Shown: in pieces, positions 7,948 through 17,791 of the stretch
Layout of the letters: each line of letters begins with the position of its first letter
Numbering within the stretch: the stretch's first letter is position 1
Source: Kiritimatiellia bacterium
GTDB lineage: Bacteria; Verrucomicrobiota; Kiritimatiellia; CAIQIC01; Lenti-01
Assembly: GCA_017540905.1 (NCBI GenBank)
Contig: JAFYAC010000014.1
Span: 1 to 35,843, forward strand
Direction of reading: 5' to 3'
DNA length: 35,843 bases
Notes under the pieces: generated by a model
Databases searched by the model: none
Told to the model about the DNA's origin: nothing
The model's input: the letters and a program-made list of their open reading frames with translations, nothing else
Program-made: the position numbers and the translations under genes

Positions 7948-9489
7948 ATGGAAAGGTCGCGCGTGGAAACCCGTAAGCCATCCAACAATCCGCTGGGGAA
8001 GTTCGCCAACTTCTTCCTTCTCTCCTTCGGCTACGTGGGGATCCGCTTCCTGGTGGCCCCGGTGCGGGCGCGCCTGCTGACAGAGCAGCTGGGGAAGCCC
8101 CTGTACGCGTCGCTGTCCCTGGCCGTCACCACCGTCACGCTCGTGGCCATGTTCCTGGCGCTGGGGTCGTACGAATTCCTCGCGCGCCGCCTGCCGGGCA
8201 TCCCGCCGGCCCGCCAGAAGGGGTGGCTGTCCCTGGTGCTGCGGCGCATCGCGCTGCCCGGCTGGCTCCTGGCGGGGGCGGTGGCCGGCGCGTTCTGCCT
8301 GTTCCGGCCTGCCGGCTCCGAGTTCCTCACGGCGGACAACATCCTCTTCCTGTGGCTGGCCCTCGGGCTGATGCTCTGGCTGCTGTGCCGCGTCTTCTAC
8401 GCGCTCGGCCGCAACCGCATCGGCACCATGCGGGCCATCCAGCTGTTCCAGAACGACGCCTGGTTCCTGCTGATTTTCGCCGCGGGTACCTGGGCGGCCG
8501 CGTCCTTCGCGCACTCGCTGTGGATCTGGACCGGCTGGCTGGCCACCGTCGCCCTGGCGGTGTTCCTGTTCGACCGCACGCCCGGCCCGGCCGAGGCGCC
8601 CGGGGGGAAGGGGCTCCGCGAGGTCCTCGCCTTCGGGCTGCCGCTGATGCCGATGCTGGTCGGCGAGATGCTGCTGCGCCTGGCGGACCGCTACCTCCTG
8701 CTCGCCTATTGCGAAATCTCCGTCGTGGCCGAATACATCCTGGCGATGAACATCGCCATGATGGCGTACGGCACGGGCGCGAGCCTCCTCGACCTCTCCG
8801 TCCCCCACCTCTACGCCGAAGCGAACCGCAACCCGGCCCCCACGCCGGCCGCTGGCGCCTCCTTCTGGGGCGGTTCGGTGGCGCCCACCCCCGAGATGCG
8901 CCGCATCTTCAGCCTGGCGCTGCGCCACGTCACGGGGCTCGGCGCGGTGATGGGGCTCGCGTTCGCCTTCTTCCGGCGGGACATCTTCGCGGTCATCGCC
9001 GGCCCCGAATTCCGCAACGCGGCCGACCTGATGCCCTGGGTGGCGGGCGTTCCCCTGACCTACCTGGTGGCGATGGCGGCCGGGCGCGCGCTGCTGGTGC
9101 AGAACCGGTCGCGGATCGTCGGCGGCGCCACGTTGGGGGCGGCCCTGCTGAACCTCGCGGTGAACCTGGTGGTGGTCCCCCTGTGGGGGCCGCACGGGGC
9201 GGCGATGTCCACCCTCGGCAGCCTGCTGGCGCTGGCGGTCTTCCTGTTTGCCGTCATCGACATCCGGCGTTGGATCGACCGCGGCACCTGGAAACCCGGC
9301 CACCTGCTGGCCGGCATTGCCGGGTGCGCTGCCGCGGACTGGCTGATCGTCACCCTGCTGCCCGACGCCTCGCACTGGGTGCGCCTTCCCCTGGCCGCCG
9401 TGCCCGCGCTCCTGACCTTCTGGCTCGCCAAGGTCTTCACCCCGGCCGACATGGCGCTCCTCCGGGCGGCCAATTCCTCCAATTCCTGA
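7948..9489 (+). CDS. Polysaccharide/oligosaccharide flippase (MOP superfamily, Wzx-like membrane protein)
   Basis: 513 residues from the ATG at 7948; an in-frame ATG at 7906 would add 14 residues and has an AGGGGAAGG stretch 13 bases upstream, so the start is uncertain. The protein is almost entirely hydrophobic, with about 12-14 membrane spans. These include FANFFLLSFGYVGIRFLVAP at the start, a central DRYLLLAYCEISVVAEYILAMN segment and LNLAVNLVVVPLWGPHGAAM near the C-terminus. The last two are typical of the RfbX/Wzx branch that moves undecaprenyl-linked oligosaccharide across the inner membrane. No glycosyltransferases adjoin it, so the transported glycan is unknown. hldD and kdsA elsewhere in the window show that the cell makes LPS. 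Confidence 0.82.
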   Translation: MERSRVETRKPSNNPLGKFANFFLLSFGYVGIRFLVAPVRARLLTEQLGKPLYASLSLAVTTVTLVAMFLALGSYEFLARRLPGIPPARQKGWLSLVLRRIALPGWLLAGAVAGAFCLFRPAGSEFLTADNILFLWLALGLMLWLLCRVFYALGRNRIGTMRAIQLFQNDAWFLLIFAAGTWAAASFAHSLWIWTGWLATVALAVFLFDRTPGPAEAPGGKGLREVLAFGLPLMPMLVGEMLLRLADRYLLLAYCEISVVAEYILAMNIAMMAYGTGASLLDLSVPHLYAEANRNPAPTPAAGASFWGGSVAPTPEMRRIFSLALRHVTGLGAVMGLAFAFFRRDIFAVIAGPEFRNAADLMPWVAGVPLTYLVAMAAGRALLVQNRSRIVGGATLGAALLNLAVNLVVVPLWGPHGAAMSTLGSLLALAVFLFAVIDIRRWIDRGTWKPGHLLAGIAGCAAADWLIVTLLPDASHWVRLPLAAVPALLTFWLAKVFTPADMALLRAANSSNS

Positions 9490-9510
9490 AGACTGTCTCC
9501 CGCGGCGGGG

Positions 9511-9563
9511 CGCAACTCGTTGCGTTGGAAGGGGGTGCGCGGGCAAAAACGCAATTCGTTGTG
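9511..9563. promoter_or_regulatory. Tandem imperfect palindromes upstream of nrdD
   Basis: CGCAACTCGTTGCG (9511-9524, perfect palindrome apart from the centre) and CGCAATTCGTTGTG (9550-9563) lie 39 bp apart, upstream of the nrdD promoter. They could be a pair of operators; they do not match the NrdR-box consensus well. Just after them, a TTGACA (9567) lacks a good -10. Confidence 0.3.
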
Positions 9564-9632
9564 CTCTTGACAATCCACAACCGCAAGATGTGGTGTCATG
9601 CCCGGTTTTTTGTCGTCGGAGGGAAATGGACG

Positions 9633-9661
9633 TTGAGGTGGCGCCGCGGGCGGCCTATACA
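9633..9661 (+). promoter_or_regulatory. Candidate promoter for nrdD
   Basis: TTGAGG (9633-9638), 17-base spacer, TATACA (9656-9661); about 75 bases of leader to the nrdD start. Confidence 0.5.
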
Positions 9662-9743
9662 GCATCCCGTTGCCATGCGCTCCAGGCCTCTCCACGGGGG
9701 AGGGGCGGTGCGCGCGGCACGTGGATTTGCTTTCGAGAAAGTG

Positions 9744-12560
9744 ATGGAACGAGCGATGGACAGACAGGATTTGCAGATGTTCGACGGCTTCATGAAGCGC
9801 GACGGGATGGTGGTCCCCTTCCGGCGCGAGAAGATCGTCAGCGCGATTTCCCGCGCCGCGGACGAGGTCGCCCGCCGCGACCACGTGGAAGTCGGCGCGC
9901 ACATGCCCGAGCAGCTGGCGGACCTGGTCATCGCGCAGCTCCTCGACCCCAAGAGCGAGTACTTCGTCGCGCCCGACGCGGAAGGCCGCCAGATCCCGCA
10001 CATCGAGGACATGCAGGACCTGATCGAGATCGTCCTGGCCGAGCAGGGCTACGCCCCCATCGTCGCCGCCTACAAGCGCTACCGCAAGCACCGCGAACTG
10101 GCCCGCGAGCGCATCCGCGTCCGCCAGAGCGGCCCCCGTTCCCGCGACGGCAAGCCCGTGGACCTGACCGACGCGAGCCTCCTGCTCGTCGAATCCGCCG
10201 ACAAGGGCCACACGCTGCCCTGGGACCGCAAGGAGCTGATCGACACGCTCCGCCGCCACACGGACCTCAACGAGGAAGTGGCGCTGAACATCGCGAAGAC
10301 GGTCGAGAACCAGATCATCGCGAGCCACATCAGCAGCGTGGACAGCAACCTCGTCCGCGAGCTCTTGAACAACGAGCTGACGCTCCGCGGCTACCGCCAC
10401 CAGCTGCGCGACCTCTCGGTGTACGGCGTCTCCCGCCAGTTCGTCGACCGGCTGATGTACGCCAAGAGCCAGGAGAACAGCAACATCGTCAACAACAACC
10501 CCGAGGCCGTCCAGCTGGGCATCGCGGAGCTGGTGCTGAAGCAGTGGGCGCTCGACACGATCTTCACGGAAGACCTCAAGGCGGCGCACAACACCGGCGC
10601 GATCCACCTCCACGACCTCGGCTACCCGCACCGCGTCTACTGCTCCTCGCACTCCGTCGAATACGTCAAGAAGTACGGCCTGCGCGCCCTCAACAACCTC
10701 AACAACGAGAGCGCCCCGGCCCACAGCGCGCACGTGCTGACGACGCACCTGCACACCTTCGTCGCGTCCATGCAGGCCAACTACGCCGGCGCGCTCGGCC
10801 TGGCCTACATCAACATCATGTACGCCCCCTACCTCCGCGGCATGCCGCGCGAAGAAATCCTGCAGGTCGCACAGGGGCTCATCTTCGGCGGCGCGCAGAA
10901 CGCCTTCTCGCGCGGCGGACAGACCATCTTCCTGGACTTCAACATCCACACCGGCGTCCCCGCCTACCTCAAGACCGTCCCGGCGGTCGGCCCCCGCGGC
11001 AAGTACATGCTCCGCCGCGCCGACGGCACCGTCGAACGCCTCGAAGAACGCATCCGCCCCGAAAAGGACGCCTCCGGCAACCGCCTCATGGAACTCCATC
11101 TCCGCGACGCCGGCGGCGCCGACCGCTGCGTCCTGCGCGAACTCCCCGACGCCAAGCGCGGCATGGCCCTCGATCCCGCCGTCGAAGCCGACCTCGCGGC
11201 CCGCGGCGAAAAAATCCTCACCTACGGCGACTTCGAAGAAGAAGCCCGCGAGATGACCCGCGCCCTCCTCGAAGTCTGGGAAGCCGGCGACGCCAACGGC
11301 CACGTCTTCGAATTCCCCAAGTGCGACTTCCACGTCAGCGCCGAAACCTTCACCGACCCCGCCCAGCTCGCCATCTACGAGCGCGCCTGCGAAGTCGCCT
11401 CCCGCAACGGCTCCGTCTACTTCATCTTCGACCGCGACGAAGTCACCCTCTCCGCCTGCTGCCGCCTGCGCACCACCATCCAGGACAACCACATGATGCG
11501 GCATCCCGAATCCATGCGCTTCTGCGGCTTCCAGAACGTCACCATCAACATCCCCCAGTGCATGTACCGCGCCGCGCGCGCCGGCCGCAAGACCCTCGAC
11601 GGCCTCCTCGACGAAATCGACCGCATGATGGACCTCGCCGTCAAGGCCCACGAACAGAAGCGCCGCCGCATCGCCGAAATGCTTTCCGGCCCCGGCTTCC
11701 CCCTCTGGCAGATCGGCAAGATGGCCAACGACGGCAAACCCTACGTCGACCTTTCCACCGCCACCTACATCATCGGCCTCATCGGCGTCAACGACGCCGT
11801 CCGCTTCCTGACCGGCGAAGAATTCCACGAAAGCCCGGCCGCGCTCCGCCTCGGCGAAAAGATCGTCGCCCACATGTACCTGCGCGCCAAGAAACTCTCC
11901 GTCAAGCACCAGATGAAGCTCACACTCGAAGAGTCCCCCGCCGAATCCGCCGCCCGCCGCCTCGCCAAGGCCGATTTGGTCTACTACCGTCCCGAAGCCC
12001 TCACCGTCTTCAAGGGCGGTTCCGAAGACGTCGCCTACTACACCAATTCCGTCCACCTCTCCGCCGACGCCCCCGTCACCCTCGTCGAACGCATCCGCAA
12101 GCAGGCCCGCTTCCACTCCCTCATCGAATCCGGGGCCATCACCCACGCCTTCATCGGCGAACAGCGCCCCTCGCCGGCCGCCATCGACCGCCTTGTCCGC
12201 GACACCTTCTTCCGCACCCAGTCCGCGCAGCTCGTCCTCTCCCCCGAATTCACCTACTGCCTCGAATGCGGCCACAACATGCGCGGCCTCCAGCACCGCT
12301 GCACCGTCTGCGGCTCCGCGAACGTCGAAGGCGAGACCCGCGTCGTCGGCTACTTCTCCAAAGTCAAGAACTGGAACAAGAGCAAACGCGACGGCGAACT
12401 CCCCGCCCGCCAACGCGGCCACTACGCCGTGGAGGCCGCCGACTGCGCCGCCCCCTCCGCCCCGGTTGCCTCGTCCTCCGTCCCGGTTGTCCCGTCCGTC
12501 CCGGTTGTCCCGTCCTCCACCCCCTCCACCACCCCTTCCGCGGAGCCCGCCCATGTCTGA
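9744..12560 (+). CDS. nrdD: Anaerobic (class III) ribonucleoside-triphosphate reductase
   Basis: 938 residues from the ATG at 9744 (an ATG at 9756 is equally possible). It makes dNTPs from NTPs without oxygen using a glycyl radical. Visible: an N-terminal ATP-cone (MVVPFRREKIVSAISRAADE onward) for allosteric control; the barrel with HNTGAIHLHDLGYPHR, FGGAQNAFSRGGQT and LSACCRLRTT, the last probably holding the thiyl-radical cysteine; and a C-terminal zinc site CLECGHNMRGLQHRCTVCG followed by TRVVGYFS, with the radical glycine at about residue 869 (codon 12348-12350). It is longer than most NrdD (600-770) because of a charged insert at about residues 430-500 and a Pro/Ser/Val-rich tail of about 50 residues after the radical site. 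It overlaps the redoxin gene by 8 bases and is followed by nrdG, an apparent operon. Confidence 0.96.
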   Translation: MERAMDRQDLQMFDGFMKRDGMVVPFRREKIVSAISRAADEVARRDHVEVGAHMPEQLADLVIAQLLDPKSEYFVAPDAEGRQIPHIEDMQDLIEIVLAEQGYAPIVAAYKRYRKHRELARERIRVRQSGPRSRDGKPVDLTDASLLLVESADKGHTLPWDRKELIDTLRRHTDLNEEVALNIAKTVENQIIASHISSVDSNLVRELLNNELTLRGYRHQLRDLSVYGVSRQFVDRLMYAKSQENSNIVNNNPEAVQLGIAELVLKQWALDTIFTEDLKAAHNTGAIHLHDLGYPHRVYCSSHSVEYVKKYGLRALNNLNNESAPAHSAHVLTTHLHTFVASMQANYAGALGLAYINIMYAPYLRGMPREEILQVAQGLIFGGAQNAFSRGGQTIFLDFNIHTGVPAYLKTVPAVGPRGKYMLRRADGTVERLEERIRPEKDASGNRLMELHLRDAGGADRCVLRELPDAKRGMALDPAVEADLAARGEKILTYGDFEEEAREMTRALLEVWEAGDANGHVFEFPKCDFHVSAETFTDPAQLAIYERACEVASRNGSVYFIFDRDEVTLSACCRLRTTIQDNHMMRHPESMRFCGFQNVTINIPQCMYRAARAGRKTLDGLLDEIDRMMDLAVKAHEQKRRRIAEMLSGPGFPLWQIGKMANDGKPYVDLSTATYIIGLIGVNDAVRFLTGEEFHESPAALRLGEKIVAHMYLRAKKLSVKHQMKLTLEESPAESAARRLAKADLVYYRPEALTVFKGGSEDVAYYTNSVHLSADAPVTLVERIRKQARFHSLIESGAITHAFIGEQRPSPAAIDRLVRDTFFRTQSAQLVLSPEFTYCLECGHNMRGLQHRCTVCGSANVEGETRVVGYFSKVKNWNKSKRDGELPARQRGHYAVEAADCAAPSAPVASSSVPVVPSVPVVPSSTPSTTPSAEPAHV
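12479..12514 (+). repeat. 18-bp tandem repeat inside the 3' end of nrdD
   Basis: CGTCCCGGTTGTCCCGTC is present twice, perfectly and in tandem (12479-12496, 12497-12514), with degenerate units around it. It encodes the SVPVVPSVPVVPS part of the tail beyond the catalytic domain. Confidence 0.85.
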
Positions 12561-12954
12561 CAAAACCTACCAAATCCACGTCTTCGGCAAACCCGGCTGC
12601 GCCAAGTGCCACACCCTGCAAGGGCGGCTCGACGACCTCCTCTCCGAGCCCGAGTGGTCCGACTTCGAAAAAATCTACCACGACCTCGAAACCGAAGACG
12701 GCCTGGTTGCCTTCTGCGACGCCGAATGCCTGAACCCCCAGCGCGTCCCCGGCTTCTACGTCTCCAAACTCGACCCCTCCACCGGTGAACAGCGCCCCCT
12801 GGTGAACCCCACCCCCGACACCCCCGACCCGGCCACCGGCAACAGCGCCCTCTACACCTGGGTGGGCCTCCAGACCGACTACTCCCCCACCGGCCGCGGC
12901 GTCCTCACCCCCCGCATGATCGAATCCACCCTCGCCAAAGCCAAAGCCCTGTGA
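12553..12954 (+). CDS. Glutaredoxin/thioredoxin-like protein, probable NrdD electron donor
   Basis: 133 residues. The ATG at 12553 overlaps the last codons of nrdD. The N-terminus reads YQIHVFGKPGCAKCHTLQGRL: a beta strand, then a CxxC (CAKC) at the start of helix 1, as in thioredoxin-fold reductants. A later CDAECLNPQRVPGFYVSK segment holds a further cysteine pair and the VPGF cis-proline-like turn. Some class III reductases take electrons from a redoxin rather than formate (NrdD2/NrdD3 types), so the tight coupling with nrdD suggests this is its reductant; that role is inference. The middle is atypical for NrdH, so a more general redoxin remains possible. Confidence 0.72.
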   Translation: MSDKTYQIHVFGKPGCAKCHTLQGRLDDLLSEPEWSDFEKIYHDLETEDGLVAFCDAECLNPQRVPGFYVSKLDPSTGEQRPLVNPTPDTPDPATGNSALYTWVGLQTDYSPTGRGVLTPRMIESTLAKAKAL

Positions 12955-13070
12955 TATAACATCTTCCGATGGCCCGGCGGGCCGGTGCGGTCTTCCCATC
13001 CCTCCTCCCGTCCCCTCCGACCCGACCGGGCCCCTTCCCTTTTTCCTTTATAGTCCACCGCCCACTCGTC

Positions 13071-13093
13071 ACTCGTCTCTCGTCACTCGTCTC
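13071..13093 (+). repeat. 23-bp direct repeat, copy before nrdG
   Basis: The sequence starts ACTCGTCTCTCGTCACTCGT and ends CTC; the identical 23 bases recur at 13911-13933. This copy ends 5 bases before the nrdG ATG, where a ribosome site would be expected. The unit is itself built from ACTCGTC/TCTCGTC heptamers. Confidence 0.85.
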
Positions 13094-13098
13094 CCCCC

Positions 13099-13827
13099 AT
13101 GCTTTCCCCCGTCGCCGCCATCCTTCCCGACGCCTCCATGGTCGACTTCCCCGGCCGCCTTGCGGCCGTTTTTTTCGTGCAGGGGTGCAATTTCTGCTGC
13201 GGCTACTGCCACAATCCCGACCTCCGCCGTTCCCCCGCCGCCGACTTGGCCGGGTGCCTGCCCTGGAGCGGGATCGACGCCGCGTGCCGCCGTTTCCGGG
13301 ACAATTGGACCGATGCCGCCGTCATTACCGGCGGCGAACCCACGGGCTCCCCGCTTTTGGTTCCCCTCGTCGAGCGCCTCCGCGCCCACGGTTTTGCCGT
13401 CAAGCTTGACACCAACGGCTCCCGCCCCGATGTGCTGGAATCCCTGCTGCCGCTGCTCGACTACGTCGCGATGGACATCAAATTCCCGCCCGCCGACTAC
13501 CCCCGCCGCACCGGATTCGCCGACACCGCCGCCCTCGGACACTCCATCGCCCTCCTGAAGGCCCGTGGGCCGGCCGCCGAGTTCCGCACCACCATCGTCG
13601 CCGCCTGGCACGACGAAGCCGCCATTAGCTCCATGGGCGAATGGGTCCACGCCGCCGGCGACGGCACCCCCGCCGCCCAGTGGTACCTCCAGGCCTTCCG
13701 CCCCCACGGCGACCTGCCCGACCCCGCCTGCCGCAACTTCCCCGAAACCCCGCCACCCCTCCTCCGCAGCCTGGCGGCCCTCCTCCGCCCCCACGCCCTC
13801 CGCACCGCCATCCGCGGCGAATTCTGA
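13099..13827 (+). CDS. nrdG: Anaerobic ribonucleoside-triphosphate reductase activating protein (radical SAM)
   Basis: 242 residues. A radical-SAM enzyme that generates the glycyl radical on NrdD using a 4Fe-4S cluster and S-adenosylmethionine. The N-terminus has the typical ASMVDFPGRLAAVFFVQGC run leading into CNFCCGYCHNP, the CxxxCxxC cluster motif. ITGGEPTGSP follows (the GGE motif that binds SAM), then KLDTNGSRPDVL and YVAMDIKFP. Length and motifs fit the NrdG2 type. The ATG at 13099 has no Shine-Dalgarno sequence, since a 23-bp repeat occupies that place. It lies 144 bases downstream of the redoxin; expression with nrdD is likely but there may be a separate promoter. Confidence 0.92.
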   Translation: MLSPVAAILPDASMVDFPGRLAAVFFVQGCNFCCGYCHNPDLRRSPAADLAGCLPWSGIDAACRRFRDNWTDAAVITGGEPTGSPLLVPLVERLRAHGFAVKLDTNGSRPDVLESLLPLLDYVAMDIKFPPADYPRRTGFADTAALGHSIALLKARGPAAEFRTTIVAAWHDEAAISSMGEWVHAAGDGTPAAQWYLQAFRPHGDLPDPACRNFPETPPPLLRSLAALLRPHALRTAIRGEF

Positions 13828-13844
13828 CCCCCTTTCCACTTCCG

Positions 13845-13869
13845 GAGGTGCGGCTTCCAGCCGCGCCTC
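13845..13869 (+). terminator. Hairpin after nrdG
   Basis: GAGGTGCGGC (13845-13854) and GCCGCGCCTC (13860-13869) pair with one G-U, followed by ATTCCTT. A second small hairpin GCCCGC/GCGGGC follows near 13886-13901. Confidence 0.45.
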
Positions 13870-13910
13870 ATTCCTTCCACGTCACGCCCGCGACAGCGGG
13901 CGCACCGCAA

Positions 13911-13933
13911 ACTCGTCTCTCGTCACTCGTCTC
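13911..13933 (+). repeat. 23-bp direct repeat, copy after nrdG
   Basis: Identical to 13071-13093; the two copies are 840 bp apart and bracket nrdG. Confidence 0.85.
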
Positions 13934-13944
13934 TGTAGCTTCCC

Positions 13945-14031
13945 GGAAGTTTCCCACCCACAAGGTCGCGCGGAAGCGCGACCCGTGCGCTCTCCAGGGG
14001 GAGGGACGCGCTTCTGCGCGTCCGTGAAAGA
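13945..14031. repeat. Dispersed double-hairpin repeat, family F copy 1
   Basis: Two tetraloop hairpins, GGTCGCGC-GGAA-GCGCGACC (13964-13983) and GGACGCGC-TTCT-GCGCGTCC (14004-14023), are separated by CGTGCGCTCTCCAGGGGGAG and preceded by GGAAGTTTCCCACCCAC. The same arrangement occurs reversed at about 22689-22781. Confidence 0.8.
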
Positions 14032-14052
14032 AAAGGTGGCGACACAATGGAG

Positions 14053-14213
14053 TTGTCAGGTGCAAACCTTGCGATTTCTTGCCAGGTGCTCCCTCCGGTA
14101 GGGCCCGACCTCCGGGCGGGCCGTGCGGAAGGATTGCCCAAGGCGGGCCGCCCGGAGGTCGGCCCATACCGACCAGTCCCACCATGCGAAAGACAAGGTT
14201 TTCACCTGGCAAC
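14053..14213. repeat. Nested inverted-repeat element, family C
   Basis: Outer arms: GTTGTCAGGTGCAAACCTTG (14053-14072) and CAAGGTTTTCACCTGGCAAC (14194-14213), with two mismatches. Inner arms: about 27 bp, GGTAGGGCCCGACCTCCGGG... (14098-14124) and its complement at 14144-14170. There is no coding signal. It sits just upstream of the pgk promoter. Confidence 0.8.
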
Positions 14214-14256
14214 CCCAAGGAATTGGGGCCGCGCGCGGGGCATGTTGCGTTTCCCC

Positions 14257-14284
14257 TTGAAAATCCCGGCGGGGCGGGTAAAAA
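14257..14284 (+). promoter_or_regulatory. Candidate promoter for pgk
   Basis: TTGAAA (14257-14262), 16-base spacer, TAAAAA (14279-14284), 56 bases before the pgk ATG. Confidence 0.5.
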
Positions 14285-14340
14285 GGACGGAAAACAACGG
14301 CCGGCCGCCGCCGGCCCCCATCCAACCCAAAGGCAGACAC

Positions 14341-15585
14341 ATGAACAAGAAGACCCTCAACGACGTCGAACTGGCCGGCAAGCGCGTCATCATGCGCGTG
14401 GACTTCAACGTGCCGATCAAGGAAGGCGTCATCAGCGACGACACCCGCATCCAGAAGGCGCTCCCCTCCATCCGCTACATCCTCGACCACGGCGCGAGCC
14501 TGGTCCTCATGAGCCACCTCGGCCGCCCCAAGGAGAAGGGCTACGAGGCCGACTTCTCCCTCAAGCCCGTCGGCGAACACCTCGCCAAGCTGCTCGGCAA
14601 GCCCGTCGCCTTCGCGCCCGACTGCCTGGCGGCGGACGACCAGGTCGCGGCCCTCAAGCCCGGCGAAGTCCTCCTCCTCGAAAACACCCGCTTCTACAAG
14701 CAGGAGCAGGCCAAGGTCAAGAAGGCCGAGGGCATGACCGACGACGAGGTCAAGGCCAAGAAGGCCGAGCTCAAGGAGAAGCAGAAGGAAATGGCGAAGA
14801 AACTCGCCAGCTACGGCGACATCTTCGTCAACGACGCCTTCGGCACCGCCCACCGCGCCCACGCTTCCACGGCGGTCATCTGCAAGTACATCCCCGTCAG
14901 CGTCGCCGGCTTCCTCATGGAGAAGGAAATCCAGTACCTCGGCAACGCCGTCGAGAACCCCGTCCGCCCGTTCGTCGCCATCCTCGGCGGCGCGAAGGTC
15001 AGCGACAAGCTCGCCGTCGTCAACAACCTCCTCGACAAGGTCGACACGCTGATCATCGGCGGCGGCATGGCCTACACTTTCCTGAAGGCCCAGGGCCACG
15101 ACGTCGGCGCCTCCCTCTGCGAGCCCGACCAGCTCGACTACGCCCGCGAGATGATCGCCAAGGCCGCCGCCAACGGCAAGAAGCTGCTGCTGCCCGTGGA
15201 CAACGTCGCCGCCGACAAGTTCGCCGCCGACGCCGCCACGCAGGTGGTCGGCGACGACATCCCCGCCGGCTGGATGGCCCTCGACATCGGCCCCGAGACC
15301 GTCAAGCTCTACTCCGACGCCATCCGCTCCGCCAAGACCGTCGTCTGGAACGGCCCCATGGGCTGCTTCGAGATGGCGCCCTTCGCGGCGGGCACCTTCG
15401 GCGTCTGCCAGGCGGTCGCCGACAGCGGCGCGACCAGCGTCATCGGCGGCGGCGACTCCGTCAGCGCCGTCAACCGCAGCGGCCTCGCCGACAAGATGAC
15501 CCACATCTCCACCGGCGGCGGCGCCTCCCTCGAATACCTCGAAGGCAAGGAACTCCCCGGCGTCGCGGCCCTCAACGACCGCTGA
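14341..15585 (+). CDS. pgk: Phosphoglycerate kinase
   Basis: 414 residues. It transfers phosphate between 1,3-bisphosphoglycerate and ADP in glycolysis/gluconeogenesis, in the cytoplasm. Visible: the N-terminal substrate-binding motif [69 protein letters not shown] in the hinge/C-domain, [10 protein letters not shown], and the C-terminal GGGDSVSAV...[13 protein letters not shown] nucleotide-binding loop. The start at 14341 (MNKKTLND) follows AAAGG. Odd: between ENTRFYK and KLASYGDIF there is a lysine/glutamate-rich helical insert of about 20-25 residues (about 14701-14805) that most PGKs lack. Followed by an unusual CTAG palindrome and lepA. Confidence 0.97.
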   Translation: MNKKTLNDVELAGKRVIMRVDFNVPIKEGVISDDTRIQKALPSIRYILDHGASLVLMSHLGRPKEKGYEADFSLKPVGEHLAKLLGKPVAFAPDCLAADDQVAALKPGEVLLLENTRFYKQEQAKVKKAEGMTDDEVKAKKAELKEKQKEMAKKLASYGDIFVNDAFGTAHRAHASTAVICKYIPVSVAGFLMEKEIQYLGNAVENPVRPFVAILGGAKVSDKLAVVNNLLDKVDTLIIGGGMAYTFLKAQGHDVGASLCEPDQLDYAREMIAKAAANGKKLLLPVDNVAADKFAADAATQVVGDDIPAGWMALDIGPETVKLYSDAIRSAKTVVWNGPMGCFEMAPFAAGTFGVCQAVADSGATSVIGGGDSVSAVNRSGLADKMTHISTGGGASLEYLEGKELPGVAALNDR

Positions 15586-15612
15586 TCGCCCGGAGCCACC
15601 GGGGGCCACCCG

Positions 15613-15658
15613 GGGCCCTAGAAACCTAGATTCCTAGAAACCTAGATTTCTAGGGCCC
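15613..15658. repeat. 46-bp palindrome with five CTAG at exact 8-bp spacing
   Basis: Arms GGGCCCTAGAAA (15613-15624) and TTTCTAGGGCCC (15647-15658) are perfectly complementary. CTAG occurs at 15618, 15626, 15634, 15642 and 15650. It lies between pgk and lepA and may act as a terminator-like hairpin or a protein-binding site. Confidence 0.85.
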
Positions 15659-15692
15659 AAAGGCCCCGCCCCTGCCTCTACCGCACCGCCCC

Positions 15693-17585
<1,893 letters not shown>

Positions 17586-17746
17586 CCCGCCCCCGCACAC
17601 CCCCCCGCCGCCGAAGCTGCCTTCCCTCCCACCTTCTCTTCACATTTCCCGTCCGCCCCCTAACGCTTCCCGTCCACCCCCGTCCACCCTTCGCTCCCTC
17701 CCATCTCCTTCTGTCCTTCCGCGTCTCCCCCTTTTTTCGTTCCATT

Positions 17747-17761
17747 CCCCCCCCCCCCCCC
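17747..17761 (+). other. Run of 15 C within a pyrimidine-rich gap
   Basis: The lepA to 18205 gap (620 bp) begins with about 160 bases of C/T-rich DNA, ending in 15 consecutive C at 17747-17761, just before a copy of the GCGATATCAAGG motif. From 17800 to 18048 I see no gene, only a possible 5-residue reading frame after the motif. No terminator is evident for lepA. Confidence 0.7.
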
Positions 17762-17774
17762 GTGCAACACAGTT

Positions 17775-17791
17775 GCGATATCAAGGAAAAC
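17775..17791 (+). repeat. Solo GCGATATCAAGGAAAAC motif (site a)
   Basis: Exact 17-base match to the sequence upstream of family copies 2 and 3, but no family gene follows in this direction. Preceded by a pyrimidine tract, as at most other sites. AAGGA-AAAC-ATG here resembles a ribosome site and start, but the frame (MENS) stops after four codons. Confidence 0.85.

Noticed and set aside
9511..9600. NrdR boxes upstream of nrdD
   Set aside because: The palindromes lack the ACAC/GTGT ends and A/T-rich centre of the NrdR consensus; kept only as unassigned tandem palindromes.
9060..12563. Open frame of over 1100 codons on the minus strand opposite nrdD
   Set aside because: It mirrors nrdD codons in a genome with G/C third positions; it is Gly/Ala/Val/Asp repetitive and without domains, while nrdD has every class III motif.
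17747..17761. Phase-variable C tract
   Set aside because: The 15-C run is not inside or just before a supported gene; it may be part of the pyrimidine tract or a sequencing-length uncertainty.
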